Assembly: GCF_014078545.1 (NCBI RefSeq)
Contig: NZ_MU078709.1
Span: 1 to 64,000 of the forward strand
Length of the DNA stretch: 64,000 nucleotides
Reading direction: 5' to 3'
Origin: Nitrosopumilus sp. b1
GTDB lineage: Archaea; Thermoproteota; Nitrososphaeria; Nitrososphaerales; Nitrosopumilaceae
Each line of letters starts with the position of its first letter. The stretch's first letter is position 1. Below, piece by piece: positions 40,721 through 48,572 of the stretch. Below the pieces are notes generated by a model that was given only the letters and a program-made list of their open reading frames with translations, was not told the DNA's origin and did not search any database. Made by a program: the position numbers and the translations under genes.

Positions 40721-41731
40721 ATGACGATTTCATTTTTTTCTAGTCCCATTGGATTAGGACATGCATCAAGAGATATTGCAATTGCAAAATATCTCAATAA
40801 AATCACAATCAAATTCACATCAGGGGCTGGTGCTTCAAAATTAATCAAAAAATATGGATTTGGTGTAAATGATGCATATGTGCCACCAAACTTTGATGTC
40901 CAAAGTGGTTCATTACAAGGCTCTGCAAAGTGGCTTTGGCAATACTACAAGTACTACAAAAAATGCAAAAACATTTCTTCGGAAATAATCCAATATGAAA
41001 ATCCAAAGGTTGTTGTTAGCGATGAAGATTTTGCATCACTAACAGTAGCTCAAGAAAGAAAGATCCCAACTGTTCTCATAACTGACATTTTAGCGACAAG
41101 ATTCACAAATGGAATAGCTGGAATAATCGAAAAAAAGATGAACAAATCCATGAAAGAGATTATAAAAAAATCTGATCTGGTTATACTGCCTGAAACCGGT
41201 GCAAACGAAGGAAACATCTACAGAGTAGGACCAATTGTTAGAGAAACTAACCACTCAAGAGAAGAATTAAGAGAAAGGTTTTCGTTTTCAAAAAAGACTA
41301 TTCTGCTAAGTGTTGGAGGAACAGATGCAGGACTATATTTGATTAAAAAAACTATAGAGGCGACATCCAAGCTTGATGACTTTGAGCTGGTACTAGTTTC
41401 TGGACCATCAATTAAAGAAGAGTTCAAAGAGATAAGAAATCTAGGATTTTTAGAAAACCTGCATGAGGCAATTTATGCAGCAGATGTTGTTGTGTCACTT
41501 GCAGGCAAGTCTACAATAGATGAGTCAAACGCATATGGCACTCCAGGAATTTTTATTCCAATAAAGAATCACTTTGAGCAGGAAGACAATGCAAAGGAAG
41601 CAGGATTTTCCTATGATGACATATTCAAGCTAGATGAGCTGATTCCAAAGTATACAAAAAAGAGCAGAACCCCAATTCAAGCAAAGGGGGCTAAAAACGC
41701 AGCAGGGTTAATTGCACAAGTTATCAAATGA
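40721..41731 (+). CDS. GT28/MurG-like glycosyltransferase
   Basis: 336 residues. N-terminal Rossmann with Gly-rich FFSSPIGLGHASRDIAIAKY; linker; C-terminal donor site ILLSVGGTDAGL near 195-206 and ADVVVSLAGKSTIDESNAYG near 254-273, the GT-B donor-sugar loop. Probably transfers N-acetylhexosamine or similar to a lipid or protein; acceptor unknown. The next gene is aspartate kinase, so context does not help. Confidence 0.83.
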   Translation: MTISFFSSPIGLGHASRDIAIAKYLNKITIKFTSGAGASKLIKKYGFGVNDAYVPPNFDVQSGSLQGSAKWLWQYYKYYKKCKNISSEIIQYENPKVVVSDEDFASLTVAQERKIPTVLITDILATRFTNGIAGIIEKKMNKSMKEIIKKSDLVILPETGANEGNIYRVGPIVRETNHSREELRERFSFSKKTILLSVGGTDAGLYLIKKTIEATSKLDDFELVLVSGPSIKEEFKEIRNLGFLENLHEAIYAADVVVSLAGKSTIDESNAYGTPGIFIPIKNHFEQEDNAKEAGFSYDDIFKLDELIPKYTKKSRTPIQAKGAKNAAGLIAQVIK

Positions 41732-41773
41732 ACCAATGATTAATAGATGGAGTACTTGCACTCTACTCTTAAA

Positions 41774-43189
41774 ATGGAAAATCTAGTTGTTGCAAAGTTC
41801 GGCGGTAGTGCAATAGGTCCAGATGGGCTATCAATACCAATTATTATTCAAAGAATTACAGAACTAAAGAAAAATTCCAAGATTATCGCTGTATTTTCAG
41901 CACCACTTACAATTGATGATGGAAAGACAAGGTCCATCACAGATGTAATACTAGAGATTGGCCAAAAGGCCCAAAACGGAGAGAATTTTACGCTAGAGAA
42001 GGTCTTAAATGCATATTCAAAGATTCTAGACTTGGTCAGTACTGAATATCAAGAGGCTTGCAAAAAGACAATTGAAGAGTATCTGCAAAAGGCAAATGAC
42101 GCCTTGGTCCTAGCCCAAGAAAAGAAAGATTTTGCAAATGAAGATCGCTCAAACGCACTTGCATTCTCAGGTGAGATCCTAATGTCACAGGTAATGAATT
42201 ACATCCTAAAAGGAAAGGGGATAAAATCAGCAGCAGTTGATTTTGAGTCATGGCCAATCATTACAGATAGCAACATAGAGTCTACAAATTTTCTTTATTC
42301 AAAATCAGTTGATCGTGTTGCTCCTATTGAATCACTGTTGAGACAAAATGACATAGTATCAATTGGTGGATTTATTGGAAAGACCGCTGATGGAATAACA
42401 ACAACATACGAAAGAGGTGGATCAGATAGAACAGCAGCTGATATTGGAATTTTATTTCACAAAAAATTCAACACACAGATTGACTTTGAAAAGGATAGCT
42501 CTGTAGTCTCTGCCGATCCAAAAATAGTATCAGATGGCTTGGATGAGGTGTCACAGCTTTCATTTAATGAAGCGCGTCTGGCAGGAATGTTTGGAATGAA
42601 GATTCTTGATCCTATAGCTATCAAGGAGATCCTTGAAAACGGAGCAGACATGCCAATCATAGTCACTAATATGAAAAATCCTGCAAAGACAACTGTAATC
42701 AAAAGAACTCCTGATAAACAAAACGGTCATCCACTAAAAATTGTAACAGGAAAGAAAAATTGTGCAATATTTAGAATTGAGAGTGAGTCTGCAGTAAGGC
42801 TGCTAGAATCTCTAGAAAAGCTAAAGCGATACAGCGAATTTATTGTATTATCTCCGTACACAAAAGATGGAATTGAATTTACCAGAATTTTATTTTTGGA
42901 TGGAGATTATGTTAAGAGAAACGAAAAGTATCTCTTAGGTTTTGATTCCCTTGCAACCATTACATACAACAGGGGAGTAATTACATTAATTGGCGATGAG
43001 ATGTGGAGAGTACAACAGATTGCATCAAAGGCCAGTGCAAAGATTGGTGAAGCTGGATTAAACATACTAAACATGGATGCACAAGAAGAGACATCAAGAA
43101 TAATTATTGTAGTTGAGGATTCTGGGGACAACATAAAAAATGCAATCCGTGCAATCCATGATGAAAAATCTAAGATAAAGTTTGTTTGA
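41774..43189 (+). CDS. Aspartate kinase
   Basis: About 471 residues from ATG 41774; an ATG nine codons earlier is possible, but homologues begin with the MENLVVAKFGGS kind of N terminus. Active site KFGGS (8-12), substrate loop TTYERGGSDRTAADIG (about 215-230), two C-terminal ACT domains (IFRIESESAVRLLESLEKL; ISSPINVIT-like DEMWRVQQIASKASAKIGEA), which give allosteric control by lysine or threonine. First step of the Lys/Thr/Met family. Confidence 0.93.
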   Translation: MENLVVAKFGGSAIGPDGLSIPIIIQRITELKKNSKIIAVFSAPLTIDDGKTRSITDVILEIGQKAQNGENFTLEKVLNAYSKILDLVSTEYQEACKKTIEEYLQKANDALVLAQEKKDFANEDRSNALAFSGEILMSQVMNYILKGKGIKSAAVDFESWPIITDSNIESTNFLYSKSVDRVAPIESLLRQNDIVSIGGFIGKTADGITTTYERGGSDRTAADIGILFHKKFNTQIDFEKDSSVVSADPKIVSDGLDEVSQLSFNEARLAGMFGMKILDPIAIKEILENGADMPIIVTNMKNPAKTTVIKRTPDKQNGHPLKIVTGKKNCAIFRIESESAVRLLESLEKLKRYSEFIVLSPYTKDGIEFTRILFLDGDYVKRNEKYLLGFDSLATITYNRGVITLIGDEMWRVQQIASKASAKIGEAGLNILNMDAQEETSRIIIVVEDSGDNIKNAIRAIHDEKSKIKFV

Positions 43190-43201
43190 TAATTCTAAAT
43201 T

Positions 43202-43253
43202 GGCCCTAATGGTGATATCACCAAAAGTGCCAAGGTGGGTTTTTTCTCGGGCC
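43202..43253 (+). terminator. Structured 3' region after aspartate kinase
   Basis: GGCCC (43202-43206) pairs with GGGCC (43249-43253), enclosing a 12-bp palindrome GGTGATATCACC (43211-43222) and ending in GGGTTTTTTCTC. It starts 13 bp after the aspartate kinase stop codon. Could be a terminator or a regulatory RNA element; the remainder of the 356-bp gap has an 18-bp palindrome at 43325 and a 26-residue ORF at 43432. Confidence 0.35.
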
Positions 43254-43324
43254 TAAATCTAGAATCCGCCCTGGCGTTACCCAAAACACGCTCTATCTTG
43301 TGTACACAATTCAGCTATTTAGAG

Positions 43325-43342
43325 ATGATCTATATAGATCAT
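43325..43342. repeat. Perfect 18-bp palindrome
   Basis: ATGATCTATATAGATCAT, equal to its own reverse complement, in the gap between aspartate kinase and the aminotransferase gene. It sits about 200 bp upstream of 43546. Possible operator; no partner regulator is adjacent. Confidence 0.35.
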
Positions 43343-43431
43343 GTTTAGGTATAATGAAAAGAAAACTCTAAAACCTGTTTTTTATTCCAATCACACTTTT
43401 CCATATTAATTCAATATTCCCAGAATTGTAA

Positions 43432-43512
43432 ATGCGTGGAATCTACATCCCCACTAGACCCACAAAGAAGACATTAGAGGATTCTGAGGAAGATTCTGAA
43501 GATTCAAGATAA
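43432..43512 (+). CDS. Possible 26-residue acidic peptide
   Basis: ATG ORF MRGIYIPTRPTKKTLEDSEE plus six more residues. A TATA-like CATATTAATT lies about 26 nt upstream. It ends 33 bp before the aminotransferase gene, so could be a leader peptide; the sequence holds no run of branched-chain codons that would suggest attenuation. Confidence 0.35.
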   Translation: MRGIYIPTRPTKKTLEDSEEDSEDSR

Positions 43513-43545
43513 TTCTTTAAATTACTATTATTATTCCAATTTTCT

Positions 43546-44460
43546 ATGAAAGAGATCGGAAAGATTTGGATGAATGGAAAATTTGTTCCATTCAAAGATG
43601 CAAAAGTACATGTGTTGACACATGCATTGCATTATTCTACATCAGTCTTTGAAGGAATAAGATGTTATGATACACCAAAGGGTTCTGCTATTTTCCGATT
43701 ACCTGAGCACATTGACAGATTATTCAAATCTGCAAAGCTATACTCAATGAAGATGAATTTTTCCAAAAAACAAATCTCTGATGCTATAATTAAAACAGTA
43801 AAGGAAAGCAAGCTAAAAGAATGCTACATTCGTCCAATTGCATATTACGGTTATGGAACAATGGGCCTAACACCAACTCAAAACAACGTTGATGTTGCAA
43901 TTGCATGCTGGGAGTGGAAGATGGGTGAATCAAAGGCAGGAAAGTTTTCAGGTGCAAAGTGTAAAATTTCAAGCTGGATAAAGATAGATTCAAGAGCTCA
44001 GCCAATGAAGGCAAAGGCTGCATCAAACTATGCAAATGCCGCACTTGCAAGAATGGAAGCTTTGGATAACGGATACGATGAAGCAATCATGTTAAATTAT
44101 CATGGCAAAGTCTCAGAAGGTAGTGCAGAAAATATTTTCATTGTAAAAGATGATCAAATAATGACTCCACCAATGTCTGCAGGAATTTTAGAGGGAATCA
44201 CACGGGACAGTGTAATTCAGATAATTGAAGAAAATGGAGGTTATGTTATTGAAACAGATCTTGATAGAGAGGATCTATATGCTGCAGACGAAGTGTTCAT
44301 GACAGGAACAGCTGCAGAAGTAAAATCAGTTACACAGATTGACAAGATAAAGATTGGAGATGCAAAGCCTGGAAAGATCACAAAAGCATTACAAAAAACT
44401 TTCATGGATGTTGCAATGGGAAAAGACGAGAGATTTCTTCCTTGGTTAAAATACATTTAA
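43546..44460 (+). CDS. ilvE: Branched-chain amino acid aminotransferase
   Basis: 304 residues, class IV PLP fold. HALHYSTSVFEGIRCYDTPK about 26-45; KAKAASNYANAALARMEALD with the PLP Lys about 149-160; EGSAENIFIVKDDQI; TPPMSAGILEGITRDSVIQI; ADEVFMTGTAAEVKSVTQID. Matches IlvE throughout. Transamination of Val, Ile and Leu with 2-oxoglutarate. Divided from aspartate kinase by 356 bp with structured DNA. Confidence 0.94.
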   Translation: MKEIGKIWMNGKFVPFKDAKVHVLTHALHYSTSVFEGIRCYDTPKGSAIFRLPEHIDRLFKSAKLYSMKMNFSKKQISDAIIKTVKESKLKECYIRPIAYYGYGTMGLTPTQNNVDVAIACWEWKMGESKAGKFSGAKCKISSWIKIDSRAQPMKAKAASNYANAALARMEALDNGYDEAIMLNYHGKVSEGSAENIFIVKDDQIMTPPMSAGILEGITRDSVIQIIEENGGYVIETDLDREDLYAADEVFMTGTAAEVKSVTQIDKIKIGDAKPGKITKALQKTFMDVAMGKDERFLPWLKYI

Positions 44461-44485
44461 TGATAGTATCTTGCTAGGATAGAAA

Positions 44486-44653
44486 ATGGATAGTTGTTCT
44501 CCTGGAAATACAAGTAAAATTTGCTGGTTTTGCCAAAAGGGCAGGCATGTTGACTGTATGAAGGAGATGCCTGTTGATGGTAAATCAGATGGACCCCATG
44601 ATTGTACCTTTGATACAAAAATGATTCCATGCATGTGTAAACATAATGAATAG
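44486..44653 (+). CDS. 55-residue Cys-rich microprotein
   Basis: Hand-read ORF MDSCSPGNTSKICWFCQKGR ... IPCMCKHNE. Cys at about 4, 13, 16, 24, 40, 49 and 51 and His at 21 and 38 are enough for one or two zinc sites (ICWFC, CMC). Its stop (TAG) overlaps the start of the methyltransferase gene at 44646 by 8 bp, suggesting translational coupling. Function unknown. Confidence 0.6.
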   Translation: MDSCSPGNTSKICWFCQKGRHVDCMKEMPVDGKSDGPHDCTFDTKMIPCMCKHNE

Positions 44654-45200
44654 AGAGTTTTGGGAAAAATATGCAGAGGATGCAGATTTACATTATAACG
44701 AAGAGTTTGCCAAGTTTATCAGGGATCTAGTGGTTTCGCTTCGCTGTTCAAGCGTTCTGGAGGTTGGCTGCAATGCAGGAAATGATTTGAAGCTTTTTAC
44801 AGAAAATATTGATTCACATGGTATTGATTCAAATGAAAAGATCATAGAGATTGCAAAAAAGAAAAATCCAAATGTGAATTTCAAAGTAGGAAAGGTGACA
44901 AAGCTGCCCTATGAGGATTCATCAATTGATCTTGTATTTACTCATGGTTTTTTCAATTATTTGGATGATGAGGAGATTGATGAGGGAATAAAGGAAATTT
45001 TTCGGGTATCAAAAAGATATGTAGTAAATTGTGAGATCTATGGGGCAAATAACATCATAGATGAGCAAAATAGTCGAAAAGGAAGGAACATGCTGGAAAG
45101 ATGGATGAATTACAAGGTAAAGGTAATCAGCAATGTAGAGATGCACGAAGAGATTGATCCTGAAAAATCAAGATTTGTTCTAGTTAGAAAGCTAGCGTGA
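44646..45200 (+). CDS. SAM methyltransferase
   Basis: 184 residues. Motif I SSVLEVGCNAGNDLKLF, IDSNEKIIEIAKKKNP for the SAM ribose, DLVFTHGFFNYLDDE. Resembles the small methylases found next to pseudaminic acid genes, but there are none here. Overlaps the Cys-rich microprotein gene, its probable functional partner, and by 9 bp the convergent gene after it. Confidence 0.82.
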   Translation: MNREFWEKYAEDADLHYNEEFAKFIRDLVVSLRCSSVLEVGCNAGNDLKLFTENIDSHGIDSNEKIIEIAKKKNPNVNFKVGKVTKLPYEDSSIDLVFTHGFFNYLDDEEIDEGIKEIFRVSKRYVVNCEIYGANNIIDEQNSRKGRNMLERWMNYKVKVISNVEMHEEIDPEKSRFVLVRKLA

Positions 45201-45560
45201 TGTTACTTTTTCAAGAAAAGAATCATGGTTTTCATGATAGAATAGTGTAATTGGATTTGATTTTGACTTTAGGGTATAGTGTATAATGCCATCAGAATCC
45301 TGAGAAATTTTTGCAATTTTGTAAATGATGCTGGGGCCTTTTCCAGAATCAATTATCTGGACTAGATCTCCAGGATGAAATTTGAATGAATGGTGTTCTT
45401 TTGCAAATCTATGGGAAGAGCCACAGTCTTTGCATGTGATGTGTTTTTCATTAATTGAAATTTTCGTACTTCCACAGTCGACACATATCTTAATCTCCTT
45501 GTTTACTGCTTCGCCCCTAATTTTGTTTAGAAGCTTGTGGTGTATCTTTTTTGGTTTCAT
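45192..45560 (-). CDS. TFIIB-like zinc-ribbon protein with KOW-like tail
   Basis: 122 residues. Zinc ribbon ICVDCGSTKISINEKHITCK then DCGSSHRF near 26-49 (CxxC ... CxxC), similar to TFIIB/TFS ribbons. C-terminal half FKFHPGDLVQIIDSGKGPSI, about 58-78, is SH3/KOW-like, a fold used in RNA- or ribosome-binding. No catalytic residues. Could act in transcription or translation; function unknown. Confidence 0.72.
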   Translation of the reverse strand: MKPKKIHHKLLNKIRGEAVNKEIKICVDCGSTKISINEKHITCKDCGSSHRFAKEHHSFKFHPGDLVQIIDSGKGPSIIYKIAKISQDSDGIIHYTLKSKSNPITLFYHENHDSFLEKVTSR

Positions 45561-45692
45561 CTTTGAGCTCTCCTAGGACGGGTCCATAAATACTATTTGT
45601 GTATAAAATCTAGACAAATGTTCGATGTTTTTCAAATATCTAGGCATGAATCAGGCATAATAAAAGAAATAGTAAATCTCATCTTTAAATAA

Positions 45693-45803
45693 TCAGTTTT
45701 TTTGCTCGAATTTTTGTATTTTATTTGATCGACAGTCTTTACAGTTTTCATCTCCAAGCTTGATTATTCTTCCACATATTGGACAGTGTTTTTCAATTGA
45801 CAG
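45693..45803 (-). CDS. Zinc-ribbon ORF without a standard start codon
   Basis: Reading frame with HCPICGRIIKLGDENCKDCR, a convincing CPxC/CxxC ribbon, ends at TGA. Upstream in frame there is no ATG, GTG or TTG before a TGA; the earliest usable codon is a CTG at 45803 (36 residues). Either it uses CTG, as the helicase at 46118 seems to, or it is a decayed gene. Elsewhere in 45560-46118 I see GCGGT/ACCGC inverted repeats at 45903-45922 and the 24-residue ORF below. Confidence 0.35.
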   Translation of the reverse strand: MSIEKHCPICGRIIKLGDENCKDCRSNKIQKFEQKN

Positions 45804-45958
45804 TTGTTGTTTCCCCCAGTAAAACTTTGAACGATATCATTTAACTGAAGGGCAGAAAAGATCAGTTCCATTTTGTAGCAATTGTTATATGTAAAGATCG
45901 ATGCGGTTGGTTTTTTGACCGCAAGATCTATAAACCAATTCTCTCTCGTTTGATTGAA

Positions 45959-46033
45959 ATGGCAGAAAGTAAAGTATGGTGGAAAGATCTTCCAAAAGAA
46001 TTTGAAAATGATATTGAGATTTCATTAGAATAA
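45959..46033 (+). CDS. 24-residue acidic peptide
   Basis: ATG ORF giving MAESKVWWKDLPKEFENDIE and SLE at the end. A TATA box ATCTATAAACC (45926-45936) lies 25 nt upstream of ATG, the leaderless spacing, preceded by a GCGGT/ACCGC inverted repeat. That promoter placement is the main support. Function unknown. Confidence 0.5.
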   Translation: MAESKVWWKDLPKEFENDIEISLE

Positions 46034-46117
46034 ATTTTTCTTGTCAAATAGCTCCCCATATTTAGTTAGAAATAAAATCAAAATATAGTTTTAATACCCA
46101 TCAGCTAAACTCAAAGC

Positions 46118-47791
46118 CTGAGTCTTTTACAACAGTTTCCAAAGGAGTTTACTCCAAGGAATATTCAAAAAGAGATACTAGCTGAGATCGAAGAGAGAAT
46201 AAAGTCAGGATACAAAAAGATCATTCTCTGTGCACCAACGGGTGTAGGAAAGTCCTTGATCGGGGCCACTTTGGCTCGATTCTTTGATAGCTCTTTTGTG
46301 GTGACTGCATCTAAACATCTCCAGGATCAGTATACTAAGGATTTTTCATTTTTAATGGCAGTCAAAGGAAAGCAAAATTTCCCTTGCCTGAAATTGATGG
46401 ATTCTGAAAAAGTATCCATCCCAAGACGCGCTATGAGATGGGGGCTTACATGCGACAAGGGTCAGTGCGAGGAAAAGACTACAAAAAATGGAAAAGAGAT
46501 AACGGAAATTTGCAAGTACAAGCCAAAGATATCAAGCATCGAAGAGAATGAAGATTGTTCAGATGCATGTCTGTATTATTTGCAAAAGTATCAGGCTCTA
46601 GTATCAGCACATTCCCTATGGAATTATCATTCATACTTTCAAATTATGAAGTATAATCGAAAGTTATTTGCAAAGTATCTAGAAAGAAAGGTTTCAATTT
46701 TTGATGAGGCTCATAAGATAGAAGATCAGGTAATCCAGTTTGTAGGAATTGATGTCTTTAAAGGTCAGCTAGAAGAGTGTGGTCTAAAATTCAATGATTA
46801 TGATTCTAGTGATATTGACTCTATGATAACTATGATTGACACCATGGCAGATTATTATTCTGCAAGAATCAGAGATATCAAAGAGAGTAAGGAATTTCAG
46901 AGAAATCCAGATTATGAGCAGATATCAAAGCTTGAGAGAAAGTATGAAAGAGTTGCAAATGCAAGAGTAGATATTGTAACCGATAAGGAAAATTTTGTAA
47001 TAAATAATCCAGAAAATGACGTTTATGGTGACTTTAGATCAATTTCAATAAAACCAATTGATATCTCCAGTTTTGTAAAATCGTTTTTTACATCAGAATA
47101 TCAAATTTTCATGTCAGCTACTCTAGATAAGAAAAGCTTTTGTGAAAATACTGGAATGAGTCAGGATGAGATTACTTTTGTAGATACACCAAAATCGCCA
47201 TTTCCCATTGAAAGTAGAAGAATTAATTTTCTAAATGTTAAGAGATTAAGTTACGGTGCAACACAGGAAGACGAGTTAGAGGTAATTAAAAAAATAGATG
47301 AATTGTTAACAAAGCATTCAGAAGAGCGAGGCCTAGTTCTTACATCATCAATTTCAAGGTGCTATAATATTCTAAAACATCTATCACACCAAAATAAAGA
47401 ACGAGTAAAAATTTGTCACAGTGTAAACGCAGATGGAAAGACACAAGAGCAGGTATTAGCAGAGCATAAAGAGAATAATTCCAGTGTGTTGCTTTCATCT
47501 TCTTTATGGGAGGGAGTGGATCTAAAAGATGATCTATCACGATTTCAAATTATTGCAAAGGTTCCATACCCAAATTATATGGAAAAGCGCGTTAATGTAA
47601 AGATGAAAAAATTTCCTTTATGGTACACATCACAAACGCTGATGAAGTTATTACAAGGATTTGGGCGTTCTATTAGAAGCGAGGATGATTGGGCAGTGAC
47701 ATACGTGCTAGATACTGCAGTGAATAATGTACTATTCAAAGCGCAAGATATGATTCCAAAATCATACTATGATGTTTTAAATCTGAATTAG
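46118..47791 (+). CDS. XPD/DinG-like Fe-S superfamily 2 helicase
   Basis: About 557 residues from the CTG at 46118 (LSLLQQFPKEFTPRNIQKEI). Walker A CAPTGVGKSLIGA (about 41-53), DEAH as FDEAHKIED (about 189), helicase domain 2 motifs MSATLD, SSSLWEGVDL and QGFGRSIRSEDD. Between Walker A and DEAH, NFPCLK, TCDKGQCEE, CKYKPK and EDCSDACLYY give Cys enough for a 4Fe-4S cluster, the XPD hallmark. No ATG/GTG/TTG precedes Walker A in frame after a TAA at 46106; TTTTAATACC lies 25 nt before CTG, so the mRNA probably starts there. DNA repair helicase. Confidence 0.88.
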   Translation: MSLLQQFPKEFTPRNIQKEILAEIEERIKSGYKKIILCAPTGVGKSLIGATLARFFDSSFVVTASKHLQDQYTKDFSFLMAVKGKQNFPCLKLMDSEKVSIPRRAMRWGLTCDKGQCEEKTTKNGKEITEICKYKPKISSIEENEDCSDACLYYLQKYQALVSAHSLWNYHSYFQIMKYNRKLFAKYLERKVSIFDEAHKIEDQVIQFVGIDVFKGQLEECGLKFNDYDSSDIDSMITMIDTMADYYSARIRDIKESKEFQRNPDYEQISKLERKYERVANARVDIVTDKENFVINNPENDVYGDFRSISIKPIDISSFVKSFFTSEYQIFMSATLDKKSFCENTGMSQDEITFVDTPKSPFPIESRRINFLNVKRLSYGATQEDELEVIKKIDELLTKHSEERGLVLTSSISRCYNILKHLSHQNKERVKICHSVNADGKTQEQVLAEHKENNSSVLLSSSLWEGVDLKDDLSRFQIIAKVPYPNYMEKRVNVKMKKFPLWYTSQTLMKLLQGFGRSIRSEDDWAVTYVLDTAVNNVLFKAQDMIPKSYYDVLNLN

Positions 47792-48052
47792 TTATCCTTT
47801 ATCAAGCTCATCTACACTACCGCCCTCTCCGTAAATTACATGCATGGTGTCACTTGCTGTAATCTGTTTGATGGAGCGAATCTTTTCAATTGTTTTTTCA
47901 ATTCCGAGTAATTCCATGGATGAAATTTTAACAAAAATATCATATTTTCCCCATATTCCATTAACTTCAACTACTGTAGGTATTGCTTTTAGTTCACTAA
48001 TGATTTCTTTTTCATAACCACTTACACATGATAACAAAACATAGGCCTGCAT
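47792..48052 (-). CDS. Lrp/AsnC ligand-binding domain protein (stand-alone)
   Basis: 86 residues from ATG 48052 (MQAYVLLSCVSGYEKEIISE); an alternative ATG three codons upstream also opens. RAM/AsnC-C-terminal fold: AYVLLSCVSGYEKE, TVVEVNGIWGKYDIFVKI, IKQITASDTMHVI. It lacks a DNA-binding domain, so probably senses an amino acid or partner; such stand-alone modules are common in archaea. It converges with the helicase gene with no gap. Confidence 0.85.
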   Translation of the reverse strand: MQAYVLLSCVSGYEKEIISELKAIPTVVEVNGIWGKYDIFVKISSMELLGIEKTIEKIRSIKQITASDTMHVIYGEGGSVDELDKG

Positions 48053-48147
48053 GATTATCATTATTGTTTCAGGTATTTAGAGTTGGCAGAAAAGTGATGA
48101 AAATTTGTTTGAAAATTTGACTAAATTTTACAATTATACGTCGACGA

Positions 48148-48327
48148 TTAATGCTTAAGATGACTCTTTATTGCAGTCACAGAGTATTGAAATTTGTCTT
48201 CTGCGCTAGGAATAGGGTTTGAGCATTGTCCACATTTTGGACGAATGATCTCTGCATCATAGTCCACTTCACCAATATTTTTTCCACACTCTATACAGCG
48301 AACAGTCTTTGTGTCGTAAATGTTCAT
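48148..48327 (-). CDS. 59-residue zinc-ribbon-like protein
   Basis: Two CxxC pairs: VRCIECGKNIGEV near 10-22 and IRPKCGQCSNPIP near 28-40. The ATG at 48330 directly upstream is an alternative start. C-terminal KFQYSVTAIKSHLKH. Lies between the Lrp-like gene and the tRNA-Lys. Function unknown. Confidence 0.68.
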   Translation of the reverse strand: MNIYDTKTVRCIECGKNIGEVDYDAEIIRPKCGQCSNPIPSAEDKFQYSVTAIKSHLKH

Positions 48328-48452
48328 CAAATGTATCTAGTCATCATTGTCAATAAACCACACTTGGCAAAAAATGAAAATTTGTTATCAATAGGATATT
48401 AAATTAAACGAGTTTAAAGTACGAAGAAATTCTAATTTTTGCCATAACGGAG

Positions 48453-48526
48453 CGGGTCTAGAGGGATTCGAACCCTCGACAGCCGGATTAAGAGTCCGGT
48501 GCTCTACCTGGCTGAGCCATAGACCC
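48453..48526 (-). tRNA. tRNA-Lys (CTT)
   Basis: Reverse strand. Acceptor GGGTCTA pairs with TAGACCC, discriminator G; anticodon stem CCGGA/TCCGG, loop CTCTTAA, anticodon CTT (complement 48490-48492). D-loop and T-loop (GAGGG/CCCTC with TTCGAAT) normal. No intron, no encoded CCA. Confidence 0.95.
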
Positions 48527-48572
48527 ACCTACAAGTAGACAAAATGGATTTGTTATTAACGTTAAGATAAGA

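Noticed and set aside
48453-48526. Introns in the four tRNA genes
   Set aside because: All anticodon loops are seven bases and continuous with their stems.
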